The notes: a model not told the origin generated them from the sequence alone. A stretch of 64,000 nt of DNA from JAAYED01 sp040772225 (GCA_040772225.1 JAXGYO010000002.1:930001-994000), one strand, 5' to 3'; positions 29,700 to 38,825 are shown, numbered from the stretch's first letter. A program made the numbers and translations.

Positions 29700-29735
29700 A
29701 AGGCCAGTTATCCCGGTGGAGACTGGTCTTTTTTG
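29700..29735 (+). terminator. Terminator-like hairpin in the leader
   Basis: AAGGCCAGT (29700-29708) pairs with ACTGGTCTT (29722-29730), one G-T pair, followed by TTTTT. It lies 56 bases before the coding start, inside the transcript, so it can only be an attenuator or a false match. An upstream ACTGGC at 29590 could compete for its left arm. Confidence 0.5.
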
Positions 29736-29790
29736 ATCGCTTTATCCGGAGCAAGGTTCTCCCCGCAACGGCGTTATAAAGGAGTAATTG

Positions 29791-31188
29791 ATGTTAGAAT
29801 TTAGCAAAAGAACAAATACACTGGAGCAATCCGAGTACAAGTACAGCCTGCAAGACGTGGCAAACCCAAACTACTACCGGATGCTGTACAGCTACGACGA
29901 CGTGCCCAAGATTCCCTTTAACCATCGCCACGTGCCCATGTACCCCCCGGAGCGGCTATGGATCAGCGATACGACTTTTCGAGATGGCCAGCAGGCCCGC
30001 ACCCCATACACGGTCAAACAGTCCGTGCAGCTCTTCAAGTTCCTGCATGAACTGGGAGGTCCCAACGGGATCATTCGCCAGGCAGAGTTCTTTTTGTACA
30101 GCGAGAACGACCGGGCCGCGGTCGAGGCTTGCCGCGCTCTGGGCTATGAGTTTCCGGAGATCACCAGCTGGATCCGCGCCACCAAGCAGGACTTTCAGCT
30201 TGTCAAGAACATGGGGATTTCTGAGACCGGGATCCTGGCCAGTTGTTCGGACTTTCACATCTTTAACAAGCTCAAGATGACTCGCGGCCAGGCCATGGAC
30301 CAATTCCTGGGAGTGGTGAAGGACGCCCTTTCCATCGGCGTCAAGCCCCGTGTGCACCTGGAGGATATCACCCGCGCGGACTTTTACGGGTTCGTTGTCC
30401 CCCTGGCCCTGGAGCTCAAGGCGCTCTCTGACGAGAGCGGTATCCCCATCAAGATCCGGGCCTGCGACACGCTTGGCCTTGGCGTGAGCTATCCAGGCGT
30501 GGCGCTGCCTCGCAGTGTACCGGGCATCGCCTACGGCCTCTGGCATCACGCCGGCTTCCCGAGCGACCTGCTCGAGTGGCACGGCCATAACGACTTTGGC
30601 AAGGCGGTCGCCAACGCGGGCACCGCATGGCTCTATGGTATTTCCACCGCCAATTGCACGCTGCTCGGCTTTGGCGAGCGGACCGGCAACACGCCATTGG
30701 AGGCCATGGTCTTTGAGTACGCGTCACTGCGTGGCTCTTTCGACGGCATGCAGCCCCAGTACATTACAGAGATCGCGCGTTACTATGAGAGCGACCTGGG
30801 CTATCGTATCCCGCCGATGACGCCCTTTGTGGGCGAGGACTTTAACACTACCCGCGCAGGCATCCACGCCGACGGCCTGCTGAAGGATCCGGAGGTTTAC
30901 AGCGCGTTTGACACGGAGGCCCTGCTGGGCCGCCCTCAGCGCGTGATGATCAACCAGTCCTCCGGCGCCGCCGGGCTGTTGCACTGGATCAACGGCTATT
31001 ACGGGCTACAGGGTCGCCACACCCTGGACAAGCGCGACGCACGTCTGGCCAGGGTGAACGATTGGGTGCAGCAGCAGTATGCCGAGGGACGCTCAACAGC
31101 CATCGGAGACGAGGAGTTGGCGACCGTGATCGCGACTTTGGAGCCGCAGCTGGACGCCGAACTGCGGGGCGTGCTCGTCACGGACTAG
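29791..31188 (+). CDS. Re-citrate-synthase-like / isopropylmalate-synthase-family enzyme
   Basis: DRE-TIM metallolyase-family enzyme of 465 residues that condenses acetyl-CoA with a 2-oxo acid. The core motifs are WISDTTFRDGQQ, HLEDITRADFYGF, WHGHNDFGKA and GFGERTGNTPLEAM. The overall pattern, including SLQDV near the N terminus, FFLYSENDR and ASCSDFHIFNKLKMTR, fits the group containing the Re-type citrate synthase of Clostridium kluyveri and Dehalococcoides rather than LeuA; the C-terminal leucine-binding domain of LeuA is absent. I start at ATG 29791 with AAAGGAG seven bases before it. If correct, it makes citrate in an anaerobe. A 2-isopropylmalate synthase role is the alternative, and the Leu codons in the leader would favour it. 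Confidence 0.72.
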   Translation: MLEFSKRTNTLEQSEYKYSLQDVANPNYYRMLYSYDDVPKIPFNHRHVPMYPPERLWISDTTFRDGQQARTPYTVKQSVQLFKFLHELGGPNGIIRQAEFFLYSENDRAAVEACRALGYEFPEITSWIRATKQDFQLVKNMGISETGILASCSDFHIFNKLKMTRGQAMDQFLGVVKDALSIGVKPRVHLEDITRADFYGFVVPLALELKALSDESGIPIKIRACDTLGLGVSYPGVALPRSVPGIAYGLWHHAGFPSDLLEWHGHNDFGKAVANAGTAWLYGISTANCTLLGFGERTGNTPLEAMVFEYASLRGSFDGMQPQYITEIARYYESDLGYRIPPMTPFVGEDFNTTRAGIHADGLLKDPEVYSAFDTEALLGRPQRVMINQSSGAAGLLHWINGYYGLQGRHTLDKRDARLARVNDWVQQQYAEGRSTAIGDEELATVIATLEPQLDAELRGVLVTD

Positions 31189-31200
31189 TCGCATCATCAA

Positions 31201-31230
31201 GAGAGGGGGCCAGGTGGCCCCCTCTCGCTT
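31201..31230 (+). terminator. Terminator after the citrate-synthase-like gene
   Basis: GAGAGGGGGCC (31201-31211) and GGCCCCCTCTC (31216-31226) form a perfect stem around AGGT, followed by GCTTTG. It separates this gene from the converging ROK kinase and may act on both strands. Confidence 0.75.
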
Positions 31231-31258
31231 TGTATCTGTGCAGGCCGTAGTAGGCAAG

Positions 31259-32179
31259 CTATTTGCGATTTCCGACTGCTGGCGCTACTCCCCTGTAAAC
31301 CGCCTCAGCCAATGCGATAGCGCCCAGCACACCCGCACGGTCCCCAAGACCGGGCGGGACGATATACTGGTCTATCGCGGATAGCACCTGATCGACCTGA
31401 AGGTAGCCGTTCAACAAGCGCTGTACATTCGACCTGATCATCGGAAAGAGCTGGCTCTGATGCATGACACCACCGCCCATGATGATGCGCTGTGGCGCTA
31501 CCGGCAGGAGCAGGTTAACCAATCCGTAAGCGAGGTAGCGTGCTTCCAGCGCCCAGGCGGGATGATCAGCTGGAAGATCTCTTGCCGGAGCACCCCACCG
31601 CTCCTCGATTGCGGGTCCGCAGCACAGGCCCTCCAGACAGTCACCATGGTAGGAGCAGTAGCCTTCATACGGGTCCTCGGCGCGATCGTGCGGCACCCGA
31701 ATATGCCCCATCTCAGGGTGCATCATGCCATGGATCAGCTTGCCGTTGACCATACCCCCGCCGCCGATACCTGTTCCCACCGTCAGGTAGATGAAGGTAT
31801 CCAGGCCCTGGGCAGCCCCCCAGCGGTGTTCCCCCAGGGCAGCCACGTTCACGTCCGTATCAAATCCCACTGGAACGCCCAGCATACGGTGCACGCGCCC
31901 GGCAAAGTCCGTCTGAGCCCAACCGGGTTTGGGCGTTGTCGTCACATAACCGAACCGCGGAGAACCGGGGTCAGGATCAATAGGTCCGAACGAGGCAATA
32001 CCTACCCCATTGAGGGGACCGAGGTGCTGTTGCGCCTGAAAGAAAGCCTGAACCTGTGCCAGCGTGACGTCCGGCGTGTCAGTGTCAAAACGCGCCTCAG
32101 CGCGAATATCCTCCGGCCCCGTGCCAATGGCACACACAAACTTTGTGCCTCCCCCTTCGATACCTCCCAAGAGCGGCAT
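31259..32179 (-). CDS. ROK-family sugar kinase (fructokinase-like)
   Basis: Sugar kinase of 306 residues. The N-terminal ATP motif is GGIEGGGTKFVCAIG. The catalytic region holds FDTDVNVAALGE, and TVGTGIGGGGMVNG is the ROK nucleotide loop. The zinc-binding signature HPEMGHIRVPHD, then CSYHGDCLEGLCCGPA, is typical of ROK fructokinases. GAGGAGG is eight bases before the ATG at 32179, so I use that start. It should phosphorylate fructose or a similar hexose in the cytoplasm and fits the sugar-use theme of the window. Confidence 0.88.
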   Translation of the reverse strand: MPLLGGIEGGGTKFVCAIGTGPEDIRAEARFDTDTPDVTLAQVQAFFQAQQHLGPLNGVGIASFGPIDPDPGSPRFGYVTTTPKPGWAQTDFAGRVHRMLGVPVGFDTDVNVAALGEHRWGAAQGLDTFIYLTVGTGIGGGGMVNGKLIHGMMHPEMGHIRVPHDRAEDPYEGYCSYHGDCLEGLCCGPAIEERWGAPARDLPADHPAWALEARYLAYGLVNLLLPVAPQRIIMGGGVMHQSQLFPMIRSNVQRLLNGYLQVDQVLSAIDQYIVPPGLGDRAGVLGAIALAEAVYRGVAPAVGNRK

Positions 32180-32323
32180 ACAGCCTTCCTCCTCTTTACT
32201 CACTCACCTGCCTTGCGTGCGCGAGGCCGCCCACATGAATCCAAACAAATAGCGCCCGTCCGGCACAGACATCCTGCAGGATGTGGACCGGAAAGGGCGC
32301 CCTGGCACACGCTGACCGCTATG

Positions 32324-32524
32324 CTACTCGGTCTCGTCTTCGGGAGACTCTTCCTGTAGATGTCGCTCCAGCCACGAATCAAGATCTGCGCGACGGAACC
32401 GCCAGGTGCGGCCGATCTTGATCGCCGGAATCTTGTTGTCCTGCGCCCACGAATAGATCGTAGACTCTTTAAGCTGCAGATACTGCGCCACCTGCTTGAC
32501 ATTGAGCAGGTTATCCTGTGACAT
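32324..32524 (-). CDS. Small helix-turn-helix (excisionase/MerR-like) DNA-binding protein
   Basis: Protein of 66 residues that is nearly all one winged-helix unit: LLNVKQVAQYLQLKESTIYS, then WAQDNKIPAIKIGRTWRFRR and DLDSWLERH. This is the excisionase-type HTH family found alone in many chromosomes and not only in phage. An acidic tail (EESPEDETE) ends it. GAGGAGGGAG is upstream of the ATG. There is no integrase or recombinase nearby, so a chromosomal regulator is likelier than an excisionase. Confidence 0.85.
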   Translation of the reverse strand: MSQDNLLNVKQVAQYLQLKESTIYSWAQDNKIPAIKIGRTWRFRRADLDSWLERHLQEESPEDETE

Positions 32525-32855
32525 GTCTCCCTCCTCTAGCCCAAGAAACTATCGGCCGAAACACTATATTAGGGACCGCAACGCGGAGGCCCTGCCCACC
32601 GGAGCCAGTGGCGCTCCATTGATTCAGCGCGCATCACTCCCAGACATTATATCTTACGGTAGTGCTTCAGTCAACAAGATATCACCATAACTGTAGAAAA
32701 GATCATCAAAAGCATCTATACGGTAGCGCTACACCAACTCTGGATAAGTAAGCTGACCGAGGCAACAATCTATACGCCCTAACCAATTTGCCAAAGTGAG
32801 TGGAAAGGCCGCCACTGAACCGTACTCTATGGACAGTGGCGAAATCGCACTGGCG
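32525..32855. other. Non-coding gap between the HTH gene and ssb
   Basis: About 330 bases between two divergent genes, locally AT-rich from 32640 to 32790. No protein-like frame or RNA gene was recognised. The HTH gene's promoter should be here. Confidence 0.4.
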
Positions 32856-32884
32856 TTGTCTGGCATCGTGTGCCGTGTTATACT
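32856..32884 (+). promoter_or_regulatory. Promoter for ssb
   Basis: TTGTCT (32856-32861), 17-base spacer, TATACT (32879-32884), with GGGAGG and the ATG at 32928 following. Confidence 0.55.
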
Positions 32885-32927
32885 CACACTGTCGATCCGG
32901 AATGCGATGGCCTCGGGAGGCAGCCAC

Positions 32928-33344
32928 ATGTACCAGAAAATCATCATCATCGGCAGACTCGGACGCGATCCTGAGATGCGCTATACAGCACAGGGCACCC
33001 CTGTAACCAGTTTCTCAGTAGCTACTGATCGCGTATGGAACGATCAGAACGGTCAAAGGCAGAGCAAAACTACTTGGTTCAGAGTGTCTGCATGGCGTCG
33101 CCTCGCAGAAACGTGCAACCAGTACCTTACCAAAGGGCAACTGGTGATGATAGAAGGGGAAATACAGGAGCCACGCCCGTACCAGGGTCGCGACGGGGAG
33201 TGGCGTGCGTCTCTGGACGTAACGGCCTTCAATATGAAGATGCTTGGTGGCCGGGGTGACGGCGGCGGCGCACCTCAGGATCGCGAGGCTGATCAGCAAG
33301 ACAGCAACGGACCGGTCCTCGACGAGGAAGAGATCCCCTTCTAG
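32928..33344 (+). CDS. ssb: Single-stranded DNA-binding protein
   Basis: SSB of 138 residues. The OB fold begins at MYQKIIIIGRLGRDPEMRYT, and WFRVSAWRRLAETC with YLTKGQLVMIEGEI follows. A glycine-rich linker leads to the acidic C-terminal tip DEEEIPF, which in this family binds repair and replication partners. GGGAGG is well spaced before the ATG at 32928, so the longer upstream frame is not used. It is flanked by its own promoter and terminator. Genomes often carry a second SSB, so its share of replication work is unknown. Confidence 0.94.
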   Translation: MYQKIIIIGRLGRDPEMRYTAQGTPVTSFSVATDRVWNDQNGQRQSKTTWFRVSAWRRLAETCNQYLTKGQLVMIEGEIQEPRPYQGRDGEWRASLDVTAFNMKMLGGRGDGGGAPQDREADQQDSNGPVLDEEEIPF

Positions 33345-33354
33345 AGTATTGCCA

Positions 33355-33387
33355 GGGAGGCCGCGCGTGCGTGGCCTCCCTTTCTCT
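33355..33387 (+). terminator. Terminator after ssb
   Basis: GGGAGGCC (33355-33362) pairs with GGCCTCCC (33373-33380) across a GC-rich loop and is followed by TTTCTCTTT. Confidence 0.8.
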
Positions 33388-33422
33388 TTCCACCCACTCA
33401 TTCTAGAGCGTGGAGTAATCCC

Positions 33423-35000
33423 ATGCCTGCTGATCTCTTGATGTTCAATGGCGCCATTCGCACCATGGATCCTGCGCTACCTCTGGTCGAGGCTGTGCTG
33501 ATACGCGGCGGGCACATCTTCGCTCGCGGCCCGAGCGCAGATCTCCTCCCCCTTGCCGGGGATGCGAGTCGTATCGACCTCGCCGGCCGGAGCGCGATCC
33601 CCGGCCTGGAGGACGCCCATCTCCATCTCTGTATGCACGGTCTGGCGCTGGGGCAACTGCGGCTGGACGGTTACACGAGTTTCGAAGACACGCTGCTAGC
33701 CATTCGTACGGCACAGGACACCGGATCGGGCTGGCTGAGGGGCCACGGCTGGGATCACAACACCTGGCCGGTGCCCGTGAAACCGACGCGCCACGATCTG
33801 GATCGCGTCGCACCACACCGCCCCGTAGCCTTGGACTCAAAGGACCTGCATTCGCTCTGGGTGAACACCGCGGCCCTCGAACTCGCCGGACTGGACGAAA
33901 ACACGCCCGATATTCCCGGCGGCGAGATCCTCCGCGATGAACAGGGTTGGCCTCTGGGCATTCTCTCCGAGAAGGCCAAACAACTGGTGGAGCAGGCCAT
34001 TCCCGCGCCTTCGGAGCAGGAGATGCTCGCCGCTGCGCGCCTGGCGGTATCCGATGCCGTACGGCTGGGTTTGACTGCCGTGCATAGCTGCGAGGGCCCG
34101 GAATCATTCGGCGCCCTGGCCGCCCTCGATCGCGCAGGCGAGCTCCCCCTCCGCATCTGGCACATGCTCCCCGCAGCGTACCTGGATCAGGCGCTCGATC
34201 TCCGCCTGGCCACTGGCTATGGCACAGAGCGACTGCGAATCGGTCACATCAAGATGTTCGCCGATGGTGCCCTCGGCTCGGGCACTGCTGAGATGCTGGC
34301 GCCTTACGAAGGCACAGAGGGTTCGTTTGGGGTGGCTGCAACCACCACCGAAGAGATCTTCGATACCGTATTACGCGCCGCGCGGGGTGGCTTGGCCTCG
34401 GCAGTGCACGCCATCGGGGATGCCGCAAACCGGCGGGTCCTGGACATCTACGAACAGGTAGCCCGAGAGCAGCCCCGGCACCACCTGCGACAGCGTATCG
34501 AGCACGTGCAGCTCATCACACCCACGGATCAGGAGCGTCTGAGCCGGCTTGGAGTGATCGCGTCGATGCAGCCTATCCACTGCACCCAGGACATGGTCAT
34601 GGCGCAGCGCCAGTGGGGCGACCGTTGCCGCTACGCCTATCCCTGGCGCAGCCTGCTCTCGGCCGGCGCCAGACTGGCCTTTGGCACCGATGCCCCGGTA
34701 GAGGAACTGGATCCACTCAAGGGTATCTATGCGGCGGTCACGCGCAAGCGCGCAGATCGGAGCCCTGATGGAGGCTGGTATCCGGGACAGACGCTAACCC
34801 TTGATCAGGCGCTTGAAGCGTACACAGTCGGGAGTGCCTTCGCTGCCTACGGTGAGAGCGAGCGCGGCCGCATAGCTCCAGGCCTGCGGGGCGATCTCAC
34901 CGTCTTTTCGAGCGCACTCTCAGACGATGATCCCGAGGCCTTGCTCAACCTGCAGGTGGACTGTACGATCGTGGGCGGCCAGATCGCGTATCAGCGCTGA
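33423..35000 (+). CDS. YtcJ-like metal-dependent amidohydrolase
   Basis: Amidohydrolase-superfamily enzyme of 525 residues with the YtcJ/exoenzyme-regulatory type layout: a small composite beta domain at both ends and a TIM barrel between. The first metal motif is LEDAHLHLCMHG; later come HAIGDAANRRVLD, a histidine in IEHVQLI and the final Asp in FGTDAPVEELDPL. Relatives hydrolyse N-acyl or formamide-type bonds; the substrate is unknown. A GTGGAG lies before the ATG. It is alone between terminators and a converging gene. Confidence 0.86.
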   Translation: MPADLLMFNGAIRTMDPALPLVEAVLIRGGHIFARGPSADLLPLAGDASRIDLAGRSAIPGLEDAHLHLCMHGLALGQLRLDGYTSFEDTLLAIRTAQDTGSGWLRGHGWDHNTWPVPVKPTRHDLDRVAPHRPVALDSKDLHSLWVNTAALELAGLDENTPDIPGGEILRDEQGWPLGILSEKAKQLVEQAIPAPSEQEMLAAARLAVSDAVRLGLTAVHSCEGPESFGALAALDRAGELPLRIWHMLPAAYLDQALDLRLATGYGTERLRIGHIKMFADGALGSGTAEMLAPYEGTEGSFGVAATTTEEIFDTVLRAARGGLASAVHAIGDAANRRVLDIYEQVAREQPRHHLRQRIEHVQLITPTDQERLSRLGVIASMQPIHCTQDMVMAQRQWGDRCRYAYPWRSLLSAGARLAFGTDAPVEELDPLKGIYAAVTRKRADRSPDGGWYPGQTLTLDQALEAYTVGSAFAAYGESERGRIAPGLRGDLTVFSSALSDDDPEALLNLQVDCTIVGGQIAYQR

Positions 35001-35030
35001 CCGCCCACAAACTCTGACTATAGAACGGGC

Positions 35031-37526
35031 TCAGTCCTGGAAGCTCTCCACGATACGCCGGTAGCGTTGCACCAGCCCGGAGGCCTGCTCATCGCTGGAT
35101 GCCTGCGCAAAGACGTGGAACAGCGGATTGTCCGCATCGGGCAGCACAAGCACCCACTCCTCATCCCCTAACATGATCTTGACGCCGTCGATCTGCTCCG
35201 CCAGGCGCTCTTTGTACTGCTGGTTGAGCAGCCGCATCACTTTGCCCTTGGCCTCCCAGGGACAGGTGACCTCACTTTGCGCCACATAGTAGGGGGGCAC
35301 ATTGGCCAGAGCGGCCTGCAGCGTCACCTGCTGATGGGTCATGAACTCGAGCAACTTGGCCACGGTCATCATCCCATCGACTACGGCCTGAAACTCGGGC
35401 CAGATAAAGCTGCCGTTTCCATCCGTGGCCATCACGACGCCCGGCTCACTGGCAGCGCGCATCAAAGAGGGGAGATTCACCTTGGTCCGTATCACCCGCC
35501 CGCCGTAACGCGCTGCGATCTGCTCAAACACCGTAGGCATCGATACAGGAACCGCGATCGTCCCACCGCCCTTGCTCTTGAGCACCACATCGGCGAGCAT
35601 CGCGCCTAACTGAACACCGCTAATGGAACCCCCATTGTTGTCGACAACAAAGACTCTTTCGCCGCCGACGTCCAGCCGCACACCCATGACGGTGTCCAGG
35701 GTGAGACAGATCTTACCCAGCTGCTCGATCGAGCTCTGGAACTCCTCCGGCAGGATGGACATCTTGGTCTCGTCGGGTGCTTCGTTCAGGGCCACGGTCC
35801 GGCAGTTGAGTGCTGTCAGAATGGGCGCAAGAACGGCACCAGTGGGCGCATTGGCAAAGTCCACCGCCACATAGTGGTTCGCCGCGCGGATAGCCTCCAC
35901 ATCCAGGTTGGCCATAAAGGCCTCGTGGTAGCGATCGACGACGTGGTCCGCATAGCTGATGGTACCGATCTCGTCCAGGTACACGCGCCGAAAGTCCTCA
36001 CGGAAGAAAACCTGCTCGATGTTTCGCTCCTGTGCCTTGGTCAGGTCCTGACCGTTCTTGTCAAAGAACTTTATGTCGACCACCCGGTTGTCATAGGGCG
36101 ACAGGCGCAAATGAACACCGCCTGCCGTGTTGGCGTGCTTGGTATAGTATCGCGCCACAGGGATAGGCATGGACTGCAGGTCGAGGACGTTGACTCCCGC
36201 GGACGGCAGGCCGGAGATCACGCCACGTTTGAGCATTCGCGGACTGCGGTGCGGATCGCGGTTGATGGTCACCACGGCACCCTTGGGGAGCGTGGCGCCG
36301 AAAGTTGCCCCCAGGCGGGCGGCGAACTCGGGCGTGAGATCGATATTGACGAGGCCCGTCACGCCGAACCGCCCAAACAACACATGTCGCCCCTGAGCGC
36401 CCCAGATGATGCTATTGTTGACACTGGCACCCGCATCGACCTCTTTATTCGGCCAGATCTTGACGTTGGGATGAATGATCGCCCCCTCACCGATCACGGA
36501 CGAGTCGCCGATCACGGCTCCCTCAAAGACGACACTCTTGCGCTTGAGGCTCACCTGTCGTCCGATAATCGCACCGCGTATCTCGGCGCCCTCTCCGATG
36601 TAGCAGTTGCGCCAGATAACGCTGCGATCCAGATCGGCATAGCGATCCACAACGCTATAGTTGCGGATGACCGTGGGTCCATGCACGATCACACCTTGCT
36701 TGATCTTGACACCGTCGCCCAGGTACACAGGCCCGTACAACTGCGCATCAGGAGCGATTTCGACCCCTTCACCGACCCAGATACCTTCGCCGATCTGCTC
36801 GCCGAATGAGCCCACCTTGACCTCGCCGGAGAGCATGTCGGCGTTAGCGCGCATGAACTCGGCCAGGTTCCCCACGTCGCACCAGTACCCGTCTGCGACA
36901 TAGCCATACATCGGATCGCCCTTTTCCAGGAGCATCGGAAATAGTTCCTGGCTAAAGTCGTACTTGGTTTCGGCGGGGAAATAGTCGAGCACTTGCGGTT
37001 CCAGGACATAGATACCTGTGTTGACGTTATCGGAGATGACCTCACCCCAGCTGGGCTTTTCCAGGAATTGGCGGATAGCCCCTTCCTCATCCAGGATCAC
37101 AACGCCATACTCTAGAGGATTGGGGACTCTGTATAGCGTGAGGGTGGCGAGGCTCTTCTTTTGCTTGTGGTAGGCGATGACAGCGGAAAGATCGATATCT
37201 GTGAGAGCATCGCCGCTGATGACGATAAAGGTGTCGTCCAGCAGGTGTTGCGCTTGCTTGACGCTACCGGCCGTGCCTAGCGGGGACTCTTCTATCGAGT
37301 AGTCGATGTGCATCCCAAGGCTGGAACCGTCCCCAAAATAGTCCTGAATCGCCTCTGCCATGAACTGCAGCGTGATCACAACATCGGTGATCCCATGCCT
37401 TTTGACCAGGTCCAGGATGTGGGCGATCACAGGCTGGTTCACAATCGGCACCATCGGCTTGGGACGATTCACCGTAAGGGGCCTCAACCTCGAGCCCGCA
37501 CCACCAGCCATAACGACGGCTTTCAT
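35031..37526 (-). CDS. Sugar nucleotidyltransferase / phosphomannomutase-like fusion
   Basis: Fusion protein of 831 residues. Residues 1-230 form a nucleotidyltransferase (AGGAGSRLRPLTVNRPKPMV, then ISGDALTDID) of the mannose-1-phosphate guanylyltransferase type. A left-handed beta-helix of hexapeptide repeats runs to about 380. The rest resembles a phosphoglucomutase/phosphomannomutase. In that part the canonical catalytic serine loop TASHNP is not found; the equivalent place reads VHLRLSPYDNRVVDIK. Relatives with this same replacement are known, so the mutase domain may be catalytically altered or regulatory. It should supply GDP-mannose or similar for glycans. AAAGGGAGG precedes the ATG. 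Confidence 0.88.
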   Translation of the reverse strand: MKAVVMAGGAGSRLRPLTVNRPKPMVPIVNQPVIAHILDLVKRHGITDVVITLQFMAEAIQDYFGDGSSLGMHIDYSIEESPLGTAGSVKQAQHLLDDTFIVISGDALTDIDLSAVIAYHKQKKSLATLTLYRVPNPLEYGVVILDEEGAIRQFLEKPSWGEVISDNVNTGIYVLEPQVLDYFPAETKYDFSQELFPMLLEKGDPMYGYVADGYWCDVGNLAEFMRANADMLSGEVKVGSFGEQIGEGIWVGEGVEIAPDAQLYGPVYLGDGVKIKQGVIVHGPTVIRNYSVVDRYADLDRSVIWRNCYIGEGAEIRGAIIGRQVSLKRKSVVFEGAVIGDSSVIGEGAIIHPNVKIWPNKEVDAGASVNNSIIWGAQGRHVLFGRFGVTGLVNIDLTPEFAARLGATFGATLPKGAVVTINRDPHRSPRMLKRGVISGLPSAGVNVLDLQSMPIPVARYYTKHANTAGGVHLRLSPYDNRVVDIKFFDKNGQDLTKAQERNIEQVFFREDFRRVYLDEIGTISYADHVVDRYHEAFMANLDVEAIRAANHYVAVDFANAPTGAVLAPILTALNCRTVALNEAPDETKMSILPEEFQSSIEQLGKICLTLDTVMGVRLDVGGERVFVVDNNGGSISGVQLGAMLADVVLKSKGGGTIAVPVSMPTVFEQIAARYGGRVIRTKVNLPSLMRAASEPGVVMATDGNGSFIWPEFQAVVDGMMTVAKLLEFMTHQQVTLQAALANVPPYYVAQSEVTCPWEAKGKVMRLLNQQYKERLAEQIDGVKIMLGDEEWVLVLPDADNPLFHVFAQASSDEQASGLVQRYRRIVESFQD

Positions 37527-37659
37527 CGCTTCCTCCCTTTACGCTAGAGACGTGCAATCTGGTGTTTACGTACAGACACCCTTGTCTGGCACGATTATAT
37601 CATGCGCCCCACTCAAACGGTAGCGCCCGTCACAACCAGGGCAGCCGCGCGAGGAAGCT

Positions 37660-38304
37660 TTATTGCTCGAGATGTGCCCGGGCAATGTTTGCCAGAAACT
37701 CGGACCGGATCGTGTCGCTCTCCTTGAACTCTCCCAGCATGGCGCTCGTCACCATGCGGGCGTTCGCCTTTTTCACGCCGCGCATGGCCGCACACATGTG
37801 CACGCCCTCGCACACCACAGCAACACCCCTTGGGTGAAGCACATCGTCTAGAAACTCGGCGATCTGCTGTGTCATCTGCTCCTGAATCTGCAGCCGCCGG
37901 GCATACATCTCCACAATTCGCGGGATCTTGCTTAGCCCGATCACCTTGCCATTGGGGATGTAACCGACATGACAGCGCCCAAAAAACGGCAGCAGATGAT
38001 GCTCGCACATACTGTAGTAGTCGATACTGCGTACGACGACCATCTCGTCATAGGTCACGTCAAAGACAGCGTCGTTCACCAGGCGCACGGGATCGACATG
38101 GTAGCCTGCTGTGAGCTCCGCCCATGCCCTGGCCACCCTGTCCGGAGTGCGTACCAGACCCTGCCGTTCCGGATTCTCGCCGATCGCGACGAGAATAGCG
38201 CGCACGGCGCACACAATATCATCGGTACACTCCTGCTCGGCGACATCCAGCAAGTCGTTCCTGAACGCATCATACTCGGCCGGGTTAACCCGTAATTGCG
38301 TCAT
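37660..38304 (-). CDS. folE: GTP cyclohydrolase I
   Basis: First enzyme of folate (and other pterin) synthesis: GTP to 7,8-dihydroneopterin triphosphate plus formate. It has 214 residues. The zinc motif is SMCEHHLLPFFG with the second cysteine in GVHMCAAMRGVKK. Also typical are IGLSKIPRIVEMYARRLQ and the C-terminal TIRSEFLANI. Its start overlaps the folK stop by three bases, and it ends a four-gene pterin operon, coupled by overlaps. Confidence 0.96.
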   Translation of the reverse strand: MTQLRVNPAEYDAFRNDLLDVAEQECTDDIVCAVRAILVAIGENPERQGLVRTPDRVARAWAELTAGYHVDPVRLVNDAVFDVTYDEMVVVRSIDYYSMCEHHLLPFFGRCHVGYIPNGKVIGLSKIPRIVEMYARRLQIQEQMTQQIAEFLDDVLHPRGVAVVCEGVHMCAAMRGVKKANARMVTSAMLGEFKESDTIRSEFLANIARAHLEQ

Positions 38305-38825
38305 CAGTCTCCCTTCGTTTGCAGTTTATGCACGTCTATTCGTATATCGTCGCGCGCGGCTATCCCGCCCGAATCCACCCGCACAGCAATCTCCCGCATA
38401 GTATCCCCCGTCTCTGGATGCACTAGATCAGGAGCGAGGTCAGCCATGGGACAGGCCACATGAGCCAGGCGCACCAGATCTGGATCGGGAATGCGCCGCC
38501 CGCCGCAGATCAATCTGCGATCACCATATAGGACAATGTCCAGATCGATGGTTCGCGGTCCATACTTGTTTCTGGTACGCACGCGTCCCAGCGCAGCCTC
38601 TACGGGTCTCAACACGGCCTTGAGCAATCTAGTGGGCGACAGGTCGGTCTCCAGACTCACAATGGCGTTGAGAAAGCAGGGTTGCTCTCGATAGCCCACT
38701 GGGGCGCTCTCGAAAACAGCAGAGATGCCCGTCAGGATCACCTGCTCACCAAGCAACTCCACCGCTCGACGGAGATTCTCCTCCGGATTCACGTTCGATC
38801 CAAGCAGGACATACGCAGTCGTCAT
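38304..38825 (-). CDS. folK: 2-amino-4-hydroxy-6-hydroxymethyldihydropteridine pyrophosphokinase
   Basis: HPPK of 173 residues; adds pyrophosphate to 6-hydroxymethyl-dihydropterin. Family blocks are VLLGSNVNPEENLRRAVELL, ESAPVGYREQPCFLNAIV and GPRTIDLDIVLYGD. Its ATG overlaps the folB stop by four bases and its stop overlaps folE, so the three are translationally linked. Confidence 0.95.
   Translation of the reverse strand: MTTAYVLLGSNVNPEENLRRAVELLGEQVILTGISAVFESAPVGYREQPCFLNAIVSLETDLSPTRLLKAVLRPVEAALGRVRTRNKYGPRTIDLDIVLYGDRRLICGGRRIPDPDLVRLAHVACPMADLAPDLVHPETGDTMREIAVRVDSGGIAARDDIRIDVHKLQTKGD

Noticed and set aside
32324..32524. Phage excisionase or mobile element marker
   Set aside because: No integrase, att repeat or phage gene nearby; stand-alone HTH proteins of this type are common in chromosomes.
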